Shown: positions 44,697-54,565 of the stretch, in pieces
How the letters are laid out: every line of letters starts with the position of its first letter
How positions within the stretch are numbered: position 1 is the stretch's first letter
From: Leclercia adecarboxylata
GTDB lineage: Bacteria; Pseudomonadota; Gammaproteobacteria; Enterobacterales; Enterobacteriaceae
Direction of reading: 5' to 3'
Assembly (NCBI GenBank): GCA_002360945.1
Contig: DERO01000039.1
Location: forward strand, 82,572-146,571
Length of the DNA stretch: 64,000 bases
Notes under the pieces: model-generated
What the model was told of the DNA's origin: nothing
The model's input: only the letters and a program-made list of their open reading frames with translations
Databases searched by the model: none
Translations under genes and position numbers: made by a program

Positions 44697-47309
44697 TCAG
44701 GCCAGCGCCTTGCTGATCTTCTCGTACAGATCCCCGGACAGATTTTCCAGCCCTTTCAGCTGCTCCAGCGCCGCACGCATCTTCGCCTGACGCTCTGCAT
44801 CATAGCGTTTCAGACGGATCAGCGGCTCAATCAGACGCGACGCCACTTGCGGGTTACGGCTGTTGAGCTCGGTCAGCATCTCCACCATAAACTGGTAGCC
44901 GCTGCCATCTTCCGCGTGGAAGGCGGCCGGGTTGCTGCTGGCGAAGGCACCAATCAGGGAGCGGACGCGGTTCGGGTTGCTCAGGGTGAATGAGCGGTGC
45001 TGAAGCAGGCTGCGCACCTTGTTCACCACGTCAGCGGCCGGGCTGGTGGACTGCAGAATGAACCACTTGTCCATCACCAGACCATCCTGATGCCACTTGT
45101 CGTCATACTCCTGCATCAGCGCATCACGGCACGGCAGTTCTGCGGCGACGCTGGCGGCCAGCGCGGCCAGGGCGTCGGTCATGTTGTCGGCAGTGTGATA
45201 CTGCTGGCTGACCAGCTCGTTAGCGAGCGCCGTCTCGCCAAACGCCAGATAGCGCAGGCAGGTGTTACGCAACGCACGCTTGCCGATATCGGCATGCTCC
45301 ACGCGGTACGCATCCAGCTTGTGGTGGTTGTAGATGGCGAGGAACTCATCCGCCAGCTCGGTCGCCAGGGTACGGGTCAGCGCTTCACGCACCGCCACGA
45401 TCGCAATCGGGTCGATAATCTCGAACAGCTCAGCAATCTCCGTCGCGGACGGCAGGGTCAGAATCTCAGCCGCCAGCGCCGGGTCGATCTTCTCATCCAG
45501 CAGAATGGCGCGGAAGGCGTCGGCCACATGGACCGGCAGAGACAGCGGCTGGCCCTGCTGATGGCGATTGACGTTCAGCTTGATGTAGGTTGCCAGCAGG
45601 CTTTGCGCGGCATCCCAGCGGGAGAAGTCGTTGCGCGCGTGACGCATCAGGAAGGTCAGCTGCTGATCGCTCCACTTGTACTCCAGCTTGACCGGCGCGG
45701 AGAATTCGCACAGCAGCGCAGGCACCGGCTGGAAGTAGACGTTATCAAACACGAAGGTCTGCTCGGCCTGGGTCACGTTCAGCACGTTATGCACCGGATG
45801 ACCGCCCTTCTGCAGTGGGATCACCTTGCCTTCGTTATCGTACAGCTCGATGGCGAACGGAATGTGTAGCGGGTGCTTCTCTTCCTGCTCGGCCGTCGGC
45901 GGTGTGCGCTGGCTGATGGTCAGGGTGTACTGCTCGGTTTCCGGGTTGTAGTCGTCTTTGACGGTCACAATCGGCGTACCGGCCTGGCTGTACCAGCGAC
46001 GGAAGTGGGACAGATCGATGTTGGAGGCATCTTCCATCGCCTGTACGAAATCGTCGCAGGTGGCCGCGCTGCCGTCATGGCGCTCGAAATAGAGCTGCAT
46101 CCCTTTCTGGAAATTCACTTCGCCGAGCAGGGTGTGGATCATGCGGATGATTTCGGAACCCTTCTCATACACCGTCAGGGTGTAGAAGTTGTTCATCTCA
46201 ATCACTTTGTCCGGACGGATCGGGTGCGCCATTGGGCTGGCGTCTTCGGCAAACTGCAGGCCGCGCATGGTGCGCACGTTGTTGATACGGTTAACCGCGC
46301 GCGAGCCGAGGTCGGAGCTGAACTCCTGATCGCGGAAGACGGTTAAGCCCTCTTTCAGGCTCAGCTGGAACCAGTCGCGGCAGGTGACGCGGTTACCGGT
46401 CCAGTTATGGAAATATTCGTGGCCGATGACGCGCTCGATATCGAGGTAGTCTTTATCGGTGGCGGTATCGGTACGCGCCAGCACGTATTTGGAGTTAAAG
46501 ACGTTGAGGCCTTTGTTCTCCATCGCGCCCATATTAAAGAAGTCGACGGCGACGATCATGTAGATGTCGAGATCGTACTCGAGGCCGAAACGCTCTTCGT
46601 CCCACTTCATGGAGTTGATGAGCGAGGTCATCGCCCACGGGGCACGGTCGAGGTTGCCGCGATCGACAAACAGCTCCAGCGCCACTTCACGGCCGGAACG
46701 GGTGGTGAAGGTGTCGCGCAGGACGTCAAAATCGCCCGCCACCAGCGCAAACAGGTAGCAGGGTTTCGGGAACGGATCCTGCCACTGCACCCAGTGACGA
46801 CCGTTTTCCAGATCGCCCTCACCGACGCGGTTGCCGTTGGAGAGCAGGAACGGATAGGTCGCTTTATCGGCGATAATTTTGGTGGTGAAGCGGGCCAGCA
46901 CATCCGGGCGGTCGAGATACCAGGTAATGTGGCGGAAGCCTTCGGCTTCACACTGGGTACAAAGGGCGACACCCGACTGGTATAACCCCTCCAGCGCGGT
47001 ATTGGACGCCGGGCTGATTTCGTTGACGATGCGTAAGGTAAAACGCTCCGGCAGGTTGTCGAGCACCAGCTGGTTGTTTTCTTCTTTATAGTCAGTCCAT
47101 GCGGTGTCGTTAACGTGCACCGACACTAAGGTGAGGTCTTCGCCATCAAGACGCAGCGGCACCGCCGTAGCGTTATGGCGCGTTACCTGGCTTACCGCCG
47201 TGACAACGGTTTTTGTGGCATCCAGGTCAAAAGTCAGATCGATATCGCTAATCAGGTAATCCGGCGCACGGTAGTCGTGGCGGTATTTGGCTTGAGGCTG
47301 TTGTGTCAT
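44697..47309 (-). CDS. pepN: Aminopeptidase N
   Basis: An 870-residue M1-family zinc aminopeptidase, same length as E. coli PepN, which trims N-terminal residues from peptides in the cytoplasm. The substrate motif GAMENKG precedes the zinc site HEYFHNWTGNR, with the distal glutamate in SLKEGLTVF. The C-terminal half is helical. It is divergent from pncB, with 264 bp between the start codons. Confidence 0.98.
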   Translation of the reverse strand: MTQQPQAKYRHDYRAPDYLISDIDLTFDLDATKTVVTAVSQVTRHNATAVPLRLDGEDLTLVSVHVNDTAWTDYKEENNQLVLDNLPERFTLRIVNEISPASNTALEGLYQSGVALCTQCEAEGFRHITWYLDRPDVLARFTTKIIADKATYPFLLSNGNRVGEGDLENGRHWVQWQDPFPKPCYLFALVAGDFDVLRDTFTTRSGREVALELFVDRGNLDRAPWAMTSLINSMKWDEERFGLEYDLDIYMIVAVDFFNMGAMENKGLNVFNSKYVLARTDTATDKDYLDIERVIGHEYFHNWTGNRVTCRDWFQLSLKEGLTVFRDQEFSSDLGSRAVNRINNVRTMRGLQFAEDASPMAHPIRPDKVIEMNNFYTLTVYEKGSEIIRMIHTLLGEVNFQKGMQLYFERHDGSAATCDDFVQAMEDASNIDLSHFRRWYSQAGTPIVTVKDDYNPETEQYTLTISQRTPPTAEQEEKHPLHIPFAIELYDNEGKVIPLQKGGHPVHNVLNVTQAEQTFVFDNVYFQPVPALLCEFSAPVKLEYKWSDQQLTFLMRHARNDFSRWDAAQSLLATYIKLNVNRHQQGQPLSLPVHVADAFRAILLDEKIDPALAAEILTLPSATEIAELFEIIDPIAIVAVREALTRTLATELADEFLAIYNHHKLDAYRVEHADIGKRALRNTCLRYLAFGETALANELVSQQYHTADNMTDALAALAASVAAELPCRDALMQEYDDKWHQDGLVMDKWFILQSTSPAADVVNKVRSLLQHRSFTLSNPNRVRSLIGAFASSNPAAFHAEDGSGYQFMVEMLTELNSRNPQVASRLIEPLIRLKRYDAERQAKMRAALEQLKGLENLSGDLYEKISKALA

Positions 47310-47481
47310 AGAAAACCTTTTGCATCGTTTGTCGAATAACGAGTCAGTCTATTCCTGTTGTGTAAATCGCGCTATGCAGAATGTTCATCTTTTCAGTCAC
47401 AAACACTCTATTTGCTACATTTATATAACATGCGGCACGAAATGCACTCGACCCTTGTCCAGGCTTATGGTGTGATCGGGG

Positions 47482-47509
47482 TTCAATAAATCGCTAAACA
47501 AGGTATACT
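47482..47509 (+). promoter_or_regulatory. Probable pncB promoter
   Basis: A good -10 TATACT (47504-47509) with a weak -35 TTCAAT 16 bp upstream. The NadR box begins 17 bp downstream of the -10. Confidence 0.6.
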
Positions 47510-47526
47510 CCAGCGGTTTCAATAGT

Positions 47527-47544
47527 TGTTTATTGTACTAAACG
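47527..47544 (+). promoter_or_regulatory. NadR operator of pncB
   Basis: TGTTTATTGTACTAAACG matches the 18-bp NadR box TGTTTA-N6-TAAACA with only the last base changed. It is 29 bases before the pncB start codon, where bound NadR would block transcription when NAD is abundant. Confidence 0.88.
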
Positions 47545-47573
47545 CTCCCGTGAGAGGATGCTATTGCGCGCCT

Positions 47574-48776
47574 ATGACTCGATTCGCTTCACCTGTTCTG
47601 CATACGCTGCTGGATACCGACGCGTATAAACTGCATATGCAGCAAGCCGTTTTTCACCACTACCACGACGTACAGGTTGCGGCTGAGTTCCGCTGCCGTG
47701 GTGATGATTTGCTTGGGATCTATGCTGATGCCATTCGTGAGCAAGTCGACGCTATGCAGCATCTTCGTCTGCAGGATGATGAGTTCCAGTGGCTTTCCGG
47801 CCTGCCTTTCTTTAAAGAAGACTACCTGCAGTGGCTGCGGAATTTCCGCTACGACCCGGCCCAGGTGCAGATCAGCAACGATAACGGCAAGCTGCATATC
47901 CGCCTTGAAGGCCCGTGGCGGGAAGTGATCATGTGGGAAGTGCCGCTGCTGGCGGTGATCAGCGAGCTGGTGCACCGCTTCCGTACCCCGGAAGCTGGCG
48001 TTGAGCAGGCATTGTCTGAGCTGGAGCGCAAGCTGGTTGATTTTGCCCAACTGACCGACTCGCTGGATATGTCGCGCTTCCGCCTGATGGATTTTGGCAC
48101 CCGCCGCCGTTTCTCCCGCGAGGTGCAGCAGGCCATCGTCGAGCGTCTGCAGCAGGAGCCGTGGTTTGTCGGCACCAGCAATTACGATCTGGCCCGCCGT
48201 CTGAACCTCACCCCGATGGGCACTCAGGCGCACGAGTGGTTCCAGGCGCATCAGCAGATCAGCCCGGAACTGGCGACCAGCCAGCGTGCGGCGCTGGCGG
48301 CCTGGCTTGACGAATACCCGAACCAGCTCGGCATCGCCTTAACCGACTGCATCACGATGGATGCCTTCCTGCGCGATTTCGGCCCGGAGTTCGCCACGGC
48401 CTATCAGGGGCTGCGCCACGACTCCGGGGATCCGCAGGAGTGGGGTGAGAAAGCCATCGCCCATTATCAGAAACTGGGCATCGACCTGATGAGTAAAGTG
48501 CTGGTCTTCTCCGATAACCTGGACCTGCCAAAAGCGGTAGGCCTGTACCGCCACTTCTCCTCGCGTATCAATCTGGGCTTTGGCATCGGCACCCGTCTGA
48601 CCTGCGATATCCCCCAGGTAAAACCGCTGAATATCGTCATTAAACTGGTGGAATGTAACGGCAAGCCGGTGGCGAAACTCTCCGACAGCCCGGGCAAAAC
48701 CATTTGTCATGACAAAGCCTTCGTGCGGGCGCTGCGCAAAGCGTTCGACCTGCCGCAGGTTAAAATCGCCAGCTGA
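47574..48776 (+). CDS. pncB: Nicotinate phosphoribosyltransferase
   Basis: A 400-residue NAD-salvage enzyme that joins nicotinate to PRPP, coupled to ATP hydrolysis. It matches E. coli PncB in length and in [22 protein letters not shown] and LRHDSGDP segments around the active site. ATG 47574 ([16 protein letters not shown]) matches E. coli; the earlier ATG at 47526 would be inside the operator. Confidence 0.97.
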   Translation: MTRFASPVLHTLLDTDAYKLHMQQAVFHHYHDVQVAAEFRCRGDDLLGIYADAIREQVDAMQHLRLQDDEFQWLSGLPFFKEDYLQWLRNFRYDPAQVQISNDNGKLHIRLEGPWREVIMWEVPLLAVISELVHRFRTPEAGVEQALSELERKLVDFAQLTDSLDMSRFRLMDFGTRRRFSREVQQAIVERLQQEPWFVGTSNYDLARRLNLTPMGTQAHEWFQAHQQISPELATSQRAALAAWLDEYPNQLGIALTDCITMDAFLRDFGPEFATAYQGLRHDSGDPQEWGEKAIAHYQKLGIDLMSKVLVFSDNLDLPKAVGLYRHFSSRINLGFGIGTRLTCDIPQVKPLNIVIKLVECNGKPVAKLSDSPGKTICHDKAFVRALRKAFDLPQVKIAS

Positions 48777-48786
48777 TCTCCAAAAC

Positions 48787-48818
48787 AAAGGGCCCCTGCA
48801 GCGATGCAGAGGCCCTTT
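48787..48818. terminator. pncB terminator
   Basis: AAAGGGCC.CTGCA pairs with TGCAG.GGCCCTTTT around a 4-base loop, 10 bases after the pncB stop. A T-rich tail is present on the + strand and TTTGTTTTG on the - strand, so it can serve the converging M20 gene too. Confidence 0.85.
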
Positions 48819-48832
48819 TGCTTTCCCTCGCG

Positions 48833-49999
48833 CTACAGCGGCAGACGGGTTCTGACGATCTCCGCGAAATACTCCGCCCCGGTCAGTAAAATCTCATCGT
48901 TAAAGTCATAGCAGGCATTGTGCAGCGGCGTATTACCCTGCGGATCCGATGCATCGCCATTACCTAAAAAGACAAAGCAGCCGGGCACCTGCTGCAGGAA
49001 AGCACCGAAATCTTCCGATATCATCATCGGCGCGACGTTGCCCTCCACCCGATCCGCGCCCACCACATTTACCGCTGCGTTCACGGCCACATCCACGCAC
49101 TGCGGCCAGTTTACGGTCGGCGCGAACTCATGGGTGTAGCTGAACTCGCACTGCGCCCCGTGCATGGCGCAAATCGCTTCGCTGAGGGTGCGCATCCGCT
49201 CCTCCAGCAGGGCCTGCACCGCCGGAGAGTCGCTGCGGGTGTCGCCTTTGATTTCGACATGGGTCGGAATGGCATTGCGGATGCCGTCGGTGTGCAGCTC
49301 CGTGCACGAGATCACCGCCGGGACGTTCGGATCGACGTTGCGTGAGACGATGGTTTGCAGCGCCAGAATAATCTCTGCGGCAATCACCAGCGGATCTTTG
49401 GCCATATGCGGTCTTGCGGCGTGCGCCCCTTGGCCGACAATACGGATAATAAAGTTATCTTCACTGGCCATAATGCCGCCAACCCGGGTGGCGATCGACC
49501 CGGCCTTCATCCCCGGCATATTGTGCAGGCCATAAATCTCTTCAATGCCGAAGCGCTCGATAACCCCATCCGCCATCATCGCTTTCGCACCATAGCCCGG
49601 CTCTTCGGCTGGCTGGAAAACAAAGCAGACGGTGCCGTTAAAGTTCTGGCGCTGAAACAGCAGTTGCGCCGCCCCCAGCGCAATGCAGGTATGGCCGTCA
49701 TGGCCGCAGCCGTGCATGCGTTCAGGAGTGTCTGAGCGATAAGGCACCTCACCCTTTTCCGTCAGCTGAATGGCGTCGATATCGGCGCGGATCGCGATAA
49801 CACCTTTTCCCTCACCGCATTTCAGCACGCCAACCAGTCCGGTTTTGCCAATGCCACGATGCACCTCAATCCCCATACTCTGGAGTTTTTCGGCAATAAA
49901 CTGCGCGGTTTTGACCTCCTCAAAGGCGCTTTCCGGGTTGGCATGCAGGTGGTGACGCCATGCGATAAGCTGCTGCCTGAGCTGTTCGTGATTCATCAT
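48833..49999 (-). CDS. M20-family amidohydrolase (HipO/AbgA-like)
   Basis: A 388-residue zinc-type amidohydrolase of the M20D aminoacylase/hippurate-hydrolase group. Metal-site motifs are HGCGHDGHT near residues 95-103 and PAEEPGYGA near 132-140; the lid domain starts at VGGIMASEDNF, and the last ligand histidine is in TPLHNACYDF. It removes an acyl or similar group from an amino-acid nitrogen; the substrate is unknown. It is the last gene of the run dpaL, transporter, M20 amidase, M20 hydrolase, 14 bp after its neighbour. MMNHEQ offers two adjacent starts (49999 or 49996). Confidence 0.88.
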   Translation of the reverse strand: MMNHEQLRQQLIAWRHHLHANPESAFEEVKTAQFIAEKLQSMGIEVHRGIGKTGLVGVLKCGEGKGVIAIRADIDAIQLTEKGEVPYRSDTPERMHGCGHDGHTCIALGAAQLLFQRQNFNGTVCFVFQPAEEPGYGAKAMMADGVIERFGIEEIYGLHNMPGMKAGSIATRVGGIMASEDNFIIRIVGQGAHAARPHMAKDPLVIAAEIILALQTIVSRNVDPNVPAVISCTELHTDGIRNAIPTHVEIKGDTRSDSPAVQALLEERMRTLSEAICAMHGAQCEFSYTHEFAPTVNWPQCVDVAVNAAVNVVGADRVEGNVAPMMISEDFGAFLQQVPGCFVFLGNGDASDPQGNTPLHNACYDFNDEILLTGAEYFAEIVRTRLPL

Positions 50000-50013
50000 T
50001 CTCTCCAGTGAAG

Positions 50014-51252
50014 TTACGCCGGTCGTTGGGCACGCTGTAAGACCACCTGCAGTAGCACGTTGGCGCCGGCAATCAGGTCTTTAGGGTCGCTATGTTCGTT
50101 GACGTTATGGCTGATGCCGTCGATGCAGGGGACGAAGATCATCCCGGCCGGGCACAGCGAGGCCATAAACTGCGCATCGTGGCCCGCGCCGCTCGGCAGC
50201 CGCCGGAAGCTCAGGCCTTGACGCTGCGCCTCGTCTTCCACGGCGTTGACGATGTCATCGGCAAAAATGACAGGATTAAAACGCACCAGCGACCGGCAGG
50301 TAATTTCCACCCCTTCATCCTGCGCCGTGGTGGCGATAAAATCCGCCAGCCGCTGTTCCGCCAGTTTCAGGATCGCGTTATCGGTATTGCGCAGATCCAC
50401 CGACATCACTACCTGGTTGGGAATGACGTTAATCAGATTGGGTTTGACGCTGATGTGCCCCACCGTGGCGACCTGATCGCCGCCGAGAGTCATTGCCAGT
50501 TCACGGGCAAAAACGGCGATTCTGGCCGCAGCCAGGCCGGCGTCGTGACGCATCGACATCGGCGTGGTTCCGGCGTGGTTGGAGACACCGGTCAGGGTCA
50601 ACTCCTGCCAGGATATCCCCTGGACGCCGGTGACTACCCCGATATCGGTTCCCTCTTTATCGAGGATCGGCCCTTGCTCAATATGCAGTTCGACGTAGCT
50701 GTCCACCGACATATCGCCAGGCCTGCGTTCACCTTTGTAGCCAATCGCCTGCAGCGCCTCGTCAAGGGTTATGCCATCGCGATCTTTCGCCGCCAGCGCC
50801 GTCTCCAGGAGATACTCTCCGGCGAAAACTACGCTGCCCATCATATCGGGCTGGAAGCGTACCCCTTCTTCATTGGTAAAAAAGGTGACCGCCAGCGGAC
50901 GCCGGGGGCGGATCCCCGCCTCCTGTAGCGTGGCGATAACCTCAAGCCCGGCCATGACGCCGTAGTTGCCGTCGTACAGGCCACCGGTGCCGACGGTATC
51001 AATATGCGAACCCATCATCACCATGGGCAGCGCCTCTTCGCCGGCATAAACGCCGGTGACGTTGCCGATCGCATCAATACTGATATCCAGCCCCAGGGCC
51101 TTCATTCTGGCGACAACAAAATCCCTGCCCGCTTTATCCTCTGCGGTGGCCGCGAGGCGACAGACGCCCCCACCCTCCAGCGCGCCGCATTCGCCGAGAG
51201 CGAAAAGAGAATCGATAAGCCGCTGGCCGTTAATCTGTAGATTGTGACGCAT
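50014..51252 (-). CDS. Zn-dependent M20 amidase (N-carbamoyl-L-amino-acid hydrolase / allantoate amidohydrolase family)
   Basis: A 412-residue member of the HyuC/AllC/beta-ureidopropionase group. Metal ligands appear in MGSHIDTVGTGGLYDGNYG near residues 80-98 and FTNEEGVRF near 125-133; SGAGHDAQFMA and the final HNVNEHSD complete the family pattern. Members hydrolyse N-carbamoyl (ureido) groups to NH3, CO2 and an amine. It sits 23 bp after the transporter gene, in the same leftward operon as diaminopropionate ammonia-lyase. A ureido amino acid is a reasonable substrate class; the identity is not shown. Confidence 0.9.
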   Translation of the reverse strand: MRHNLQINGQRLIDSLFALGECGALEGGGVCRLAATAEDKAGRDFVVARMKALGLDISIDAIGNVTGVYAGEEALPMVMMGSHIDTVGTGGLYDGNYGVMAGLEVIATLQEAGIRPRRPLAVTFFTNEEGVRFQPDMMGSVVFAGEYLLETALAAKDRDGITLDEALQAIGYKGERRPGDMSVDSYVELHIEQGPILDKEGTDIGVVTGVQGISWQELTLTGVSNHAGTTPMSMRHDAGLAAARIAVFARELAMTLGGDQVATVGHISVKPNLINVIPNQVVMSVDLRNTDNAILKLAEQRLADFIATTAQDEGVEITCRSLVRFNPVIFADDIVNAVEDEAQRQGLSFRRLPSGAGHDAQFMASLCPAGMIFVPCIDGISHNVNEHSDPKDLIAGANVLLQVVLQRAQRPA

Positions 51253-51275
51253 AAAAATCTCGCTATTGATCGTGG

Positions 51276-52565
51276 TTACTGGAACATGCCGTAAAAAATG
51301 GCGGATACGGTAATCAGCCCAATCAGGGTGACAAAAACATTGCTGGCTTTGCCGCGATACGGAGCCAGCGCGGGTAATTTATGGATGGCGTACATGGGTA
51401 ACAGCAGCAGGATCACCGCCCCGGTGGGGCCGCTGACGTACTCAATGATCCCGAGGATGCTGGGATTTTTGTAGGCGGCGAACCAGCAGGTCAGAACCAT
51501 AAAAATAAGGATCGCCGCGTCTACCGAGCGGATGGCCGGTTTTTTCCCCCGCGCGGCTGCGGCTTCAACGATCAGATCGCGCAGCGATTCATAGGCACCG
51601 ATATAGTGGCCCAGAAAGGATTTGGTAATGGCGACAAAGGCGATAATCGGTGACAGCCAGGCGATGACCGGGGTATCAAACTGGTTGGCCAGATACGAGA
51701 GAATGGAGAGATTCTGTACCTTTGCCTCCGCCAACTGCTGTGGCGACAGGCTCAATACGCAGCTGAGCACAAAAAAGAGCACCACCAGGGTCATCAACAG
51801 AATGCCGTAGCGCTGGATCTGGCCGCATTTACGCTCGGCCAGCGTCAGGCCGTAGCGCTGCTTCTGGCGCACCACCATTGGAGAGATAATTGGGTAGTGG
51901 TTAAAAGACATCACCAGCACCGGGAACGTCATCCACAGCGTCAATATCATGCCGTGTCCGTTACCCACCGTGCTGAGGTTCAGGGTGTGTAGGATCGCCC
52001 CGTTCCAGTGGGGGATCAGAAACAGCGCCATAAAAATAAGCGAGAGAATAAAGGGGTAAACCAGCGCGCTCATTACCCGCATGATCAACCGCTGCCCGAG
52101 TCGGACGATAAACATCAGTCCGAGGATTAGCACGATGGCCACCAGCGCACGCGGCGGTTCCGCCATCCCCAGTTGATGCGTGATAAAACTCTGCGCAGTA
52201 TTAGTTATCGACACCGCATACATAATCAGAATGGTGTAGACGGCAAAGAAATAGATGACGGTAAACACCTTTCCCGCCAGAGCACCAAAATGTTCACCGA
52301 TCGCATCGGTAATGGTGCTTTCCGGGGTAGTCGACGAGTAAATAAATCGTGCCAACCCGCGGTGTGCCAGATAGGTAATGGGAAAAGCGAGGAGGAAAAC
52401 AATCAGCAGCGGCCAGAAGCCGCCAATCCCGGCATTTATTGGCAGAAACAGCACTCCGGCCCCAATCGCCGTCCCGAACAGGCCAAGTACCCAGACGGTA
52501 TCTTCGCTATGCCATTTTGCGGGATTGCAGCATCCTCTTTCTGTAACAGCATTTTCACTATTCAT
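51276..52565 (-). CDS. Amino-acid transporter, HAAAP (SdaC/TdcC-like) family
   Basis: A 429-residue inner-membrane protein with about eleven hydrophobic segments. The family N-terminus is recognisable (DTVWVLGLFGTAIGAGVLFL near residues 23-42), as is SFNHYPIISPMV in the middle. Relatives import L-serine, threonine or tryptophan with H+. In this operon it most likely imports the substrate of the two M20 hydrolases and the ammonia-lyase, that is, a small hydroxy- or amino-substituted alanine. That assignment is from context only. Confidence 0.88.
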   Translation of the reverse strand: MNSENAVTERGCCNPAKWHSEDTVWVLGLFGTAIGAGVLFLPINAGIGGFWPLLIVFLLAFPITYLAHRGLARFIYSSTTPESTITDAIGEHFGALAGKVFTVIYFFAVYTILIMYAVSITNTAQSFITHQLGMAEPPRALVAIVLILGLMFIVRLGQRLIMRVMSALVYPFILSLIFMALFLIPHWNGAILHTLNLSTVGNGHGMILTLWMTFPVLVMSFNHYPIISPMVVRQKQRYGLTLAERKCGQIQRYGILLMTLVVLFFVLSCVLSLSPQQLAEAKVQNLSILSYLANQFDTPVIAWLSPIIAFVAITKSFLGHYIGAYESLRDLIVEAAAARGKKPAIRSVDAAILIFMVLTCWFAAYKNPSILGIIEYVSGPTGAVILLLLPMYAIHKLPALAPYRGKASNVFVTLIGLITVSAIFYGMFQ

Positions 52566-52682
52566 CGGTCATGTTCTCTCTGTGCATTACGCGATACCGC
52601 GTATGTTTTATTGTCAGAACGCGTGCCATACCGAGGGCTTGTAGGGTAGGTAAAATGGCCCTCTTGTGATTACTGTGGGCGA

Positions 52683-53897
52683 TTAACCGTTACGGCCAAA
52701 CCAGACGATCTCCTCATAGATATCCGGAGAGGTGTCTCCTTCTGTGCTGATTAACAGGACATGGGCATCGGCATTAAGGCGCAATGATTCGGCGAGTTCG
52801 CGGTATTCCGGTTGCGTCATGAGGGCATGCAGCACCCCGGCGCCGATCGCGCCAGACTCACCGGAAATAAAGGGTTCATCGGTACCGGGGCGCGGCGCGG
52901 CAAGAAGGCGCATACCGTTTGCGGCAAGATGATCATCGGCGGAAATAAAACAGGTGGCGTGGTCGCGTAGCATCGGCCAGCTGGTTATATTCGGCTCGCC
53001 ACAGGCCAGCCCGGCCATCAGGGTAGCCATATCGCCGCCCACGCTGTGTGGTTGTCCGTCATTGATGACCGCCGAGCGATAAAGACAGTTGGCTTTATGC
53101 GGTTCCACAATGACGATCGTTGGCGCCCGGAGCTGCATCTTCTCGACAAAATAGCCCATGATGCTGCCCGCGAATGACCCCACTCCGGCCTGCAAAAAGA
53201 GATGTGTCGGTAACGGCGCACCGCTTTGCCGCAGCTGCTCCCAGGCCTCGACGGCAAGGGTCATATAGCCCTGCATAATCCAGGTGGGGATCTGCTCATA
53301 GCCCTGCCAGGCCGTATCCTGCAACAGCACCCAGCCCTGCTCGCGGGCCATTTTGTCGGCCAACCGCACGGTATCGTCGTAGTTGAGCTCGGTGATGGTG
53401 CACTCAGCGCCGTGCTGACGAATATTTTGCGCCCGCACCGGCGAGGAACCTTTCGGCATATAGATCACCGCCCGCAGCCCGAGTTGCTCTGCCGCCCAGG
53501 CAACGCCGCGACCATGGTTGCCATCGGTGGCGGTGACAAAAACAATATCTTTTATGCGCGCTTTAATTTCCGCTGAATTAAGGTCGCTGAAACTCAGGGT
53601 ATTAATATCGCGATCGAGCAGGCTGGCGAGATATTTTCCCATGGCATAGGAGCCACCCAGCCCTTTAAAAGCATTGAGGCCGAATCGCTGGGCCTCATCT
53701 TTGATATGTAGCGATCCCAGTCCCAGACGCTGGCTTAAATGGTTGAGCCTGCGCAGCGGCGTCTCCCGGTATGCCGGGAATTTTTGATGGAAAGCCAGCA
53801 CCTCGCCGCCGACTTGCTCATTGAGCAGGCTGAGGCTCACCCCCTTTCCATACCCTTTACGCCGGTTGTTAAATTGATAATTCATCCTGTCCGTCAT
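52683..53897 (-). CDS. dpaL: 2,3-Diaminopropionate ammonia-lyase
   Basis: A 404-residue PLP enzyme of the tryptophan-synthase-beta fold that converts D- or L-2,3-diaminopropionate to pyruvate and two ammonia. The PLP lysine is K78 in RFGLNAFKGLGG; D125 (TATDGNHGRG) and D194 (LQDTAWQGY) correspond to the two catalytic aspartates of the E. coli YgeX enzyme. ATG 53897 was chosen for its AAAGGTG ribosome site; MNYQF at 53885 is the alternative. It heads a leftward operon and is divergent from an Lrp-type regulator. Salmonella has a related gene near asnS, whereas the E. coli K-12 copy (ygeX) is at a different locus. Confidence 0.93.
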   Translation of the reverse strand: MTDRMNYQFNNRRKGYGKGVSLSLLNEQVGGEVLAFHQKFPAYRETPLRRLNHLSQRLGLGSLHIKDEAQRFGLNAFKGLGGSYAMGKYLASLLDRDINTLSFSDLNSAEIKARIKDIVFVTATDGNHGRGVAWAAEQLGLRAVIYMPKGSSPVRAQNIRQHGAECTITELNYDDTVRLADKMAREQGWVLLQDTAWQGYEQIPTWIMQGYMTLAVEAWEQLRQSGAPLPTHLFLQAGVGSFAGSIMGYFVEKMQLRAPTIVIVEPHKANCLYRSAVINDGQPHSVGGDMATLMAGLACGEPNITSWPMLRDHATCFISADDHLAANGMRLLAAPRPGTDEPFISGESGAIGAGVLHALMTQPEYRELAESLRLNADAHVLLISTEGDTSPDIYEEIVWFGRNG

Positions 53898-54045
53898 AAG
53901 TGCACCTTTATCGTGTGAATCCTGTGGGCTGACTATTTGAAGCGGGTTAACGCTTTCCTGATGTTGGTGATGGTACACTTCGCCCGACGCGTAAATGGCG
54001 CAATATTGACCACAGATACGCAACGTTCATCCTCATTTACCTCAT

Positions 54046-54066
54046 TAACGCAACAAAATTGCATTA
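54046..54066. promoter_or_regulatory. Candidate operator for the Lrp-type regulator
   Basis: TAACGCAA-N5-TTGCATTA is an interrupted palindrome with 7 of 8 arm bases matching, in the 203-bp region between dpaL and the divergent regulator. Lrp/AsnC proteins bind such AT-rich dyads. The regulator is adjacent, so autoregulation and control of dpaL are plausible. Confidence 0.45.
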
Positions 54067-54100
54067 GTGAGGCCGATCACACTGTTTTAAGGCTGTCGAC

Positions 54101-54565
54101 ATGATGAAACTGGACACCTGGGATAAAAAAATACTTACGCTTTTGCAGCAGACGAACCGCCTCTCACAGCGGGAAATTGCCGATCGCGTCAGCCTGTCTG
54201 CCTCTGCGGTCAATCGCCGGATCGCCGCACTGGAGGAGGCGGGCATTATCAAGGGCAGCGTTAGCGTGGTGGACGCCAGCAAGGTGGGCCGCCCGATCAC
54301 CATCATGGTTCAGGTCACAATTGTGAACGAACGTCTGGACCTGCTGGAGGAAGATAAGCAGCGGTTCGTGAATTGTCCGCAAGTGCAGCAGGTCTATTAC
54401 GTCACCGGAGATTTCGATTTTCTGCTGGTAATTAACGTGCGCGATATGGCGGAATACGAGGCGCTGACCCGCGAACTGTTCTTCGCTTCGGGAAATATTA
54501 AGTCCTTCCGCACCATCGTCTCGATGCAAAATGCCAAGCAGGAGATGACGGTCATGATTGAGTAG
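54101..54565 (+). CDS. Lrp/AsnC-family transcriptional regulator
   Basis: A 154-residue regulator. Residues ~5-60 hold the winged helix-turn-helix (LSQREIADRVSLSASAVNRRI), and ~65-150 the RAM ligand-binding domain (VYYVTGDFDFLLVINVRDM). Size and layout are those of Lrp. It is transcribed away from dpaL and upstream of asnS. It probably senses an amino acid, plausibly diaminopropionate, serine or the ureido substrate, and controls the divergent operon. A second ATG one codon in (54104) is equally possible. Confidence 0.92.
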   Translation: MMKLDTWDKKILTLLQQTNRLSQREIADRVSLSASAVNRRIAALEEAGIIKGSVSVVDASKVGRPITIMVQVTIVNERLDLLEEDKQRFVNCPQVQQVYYVTGDFDFLLVINVRDMAEYEALTRELFFASGNIKSFRTIVSMQNAKQEMTVMIE

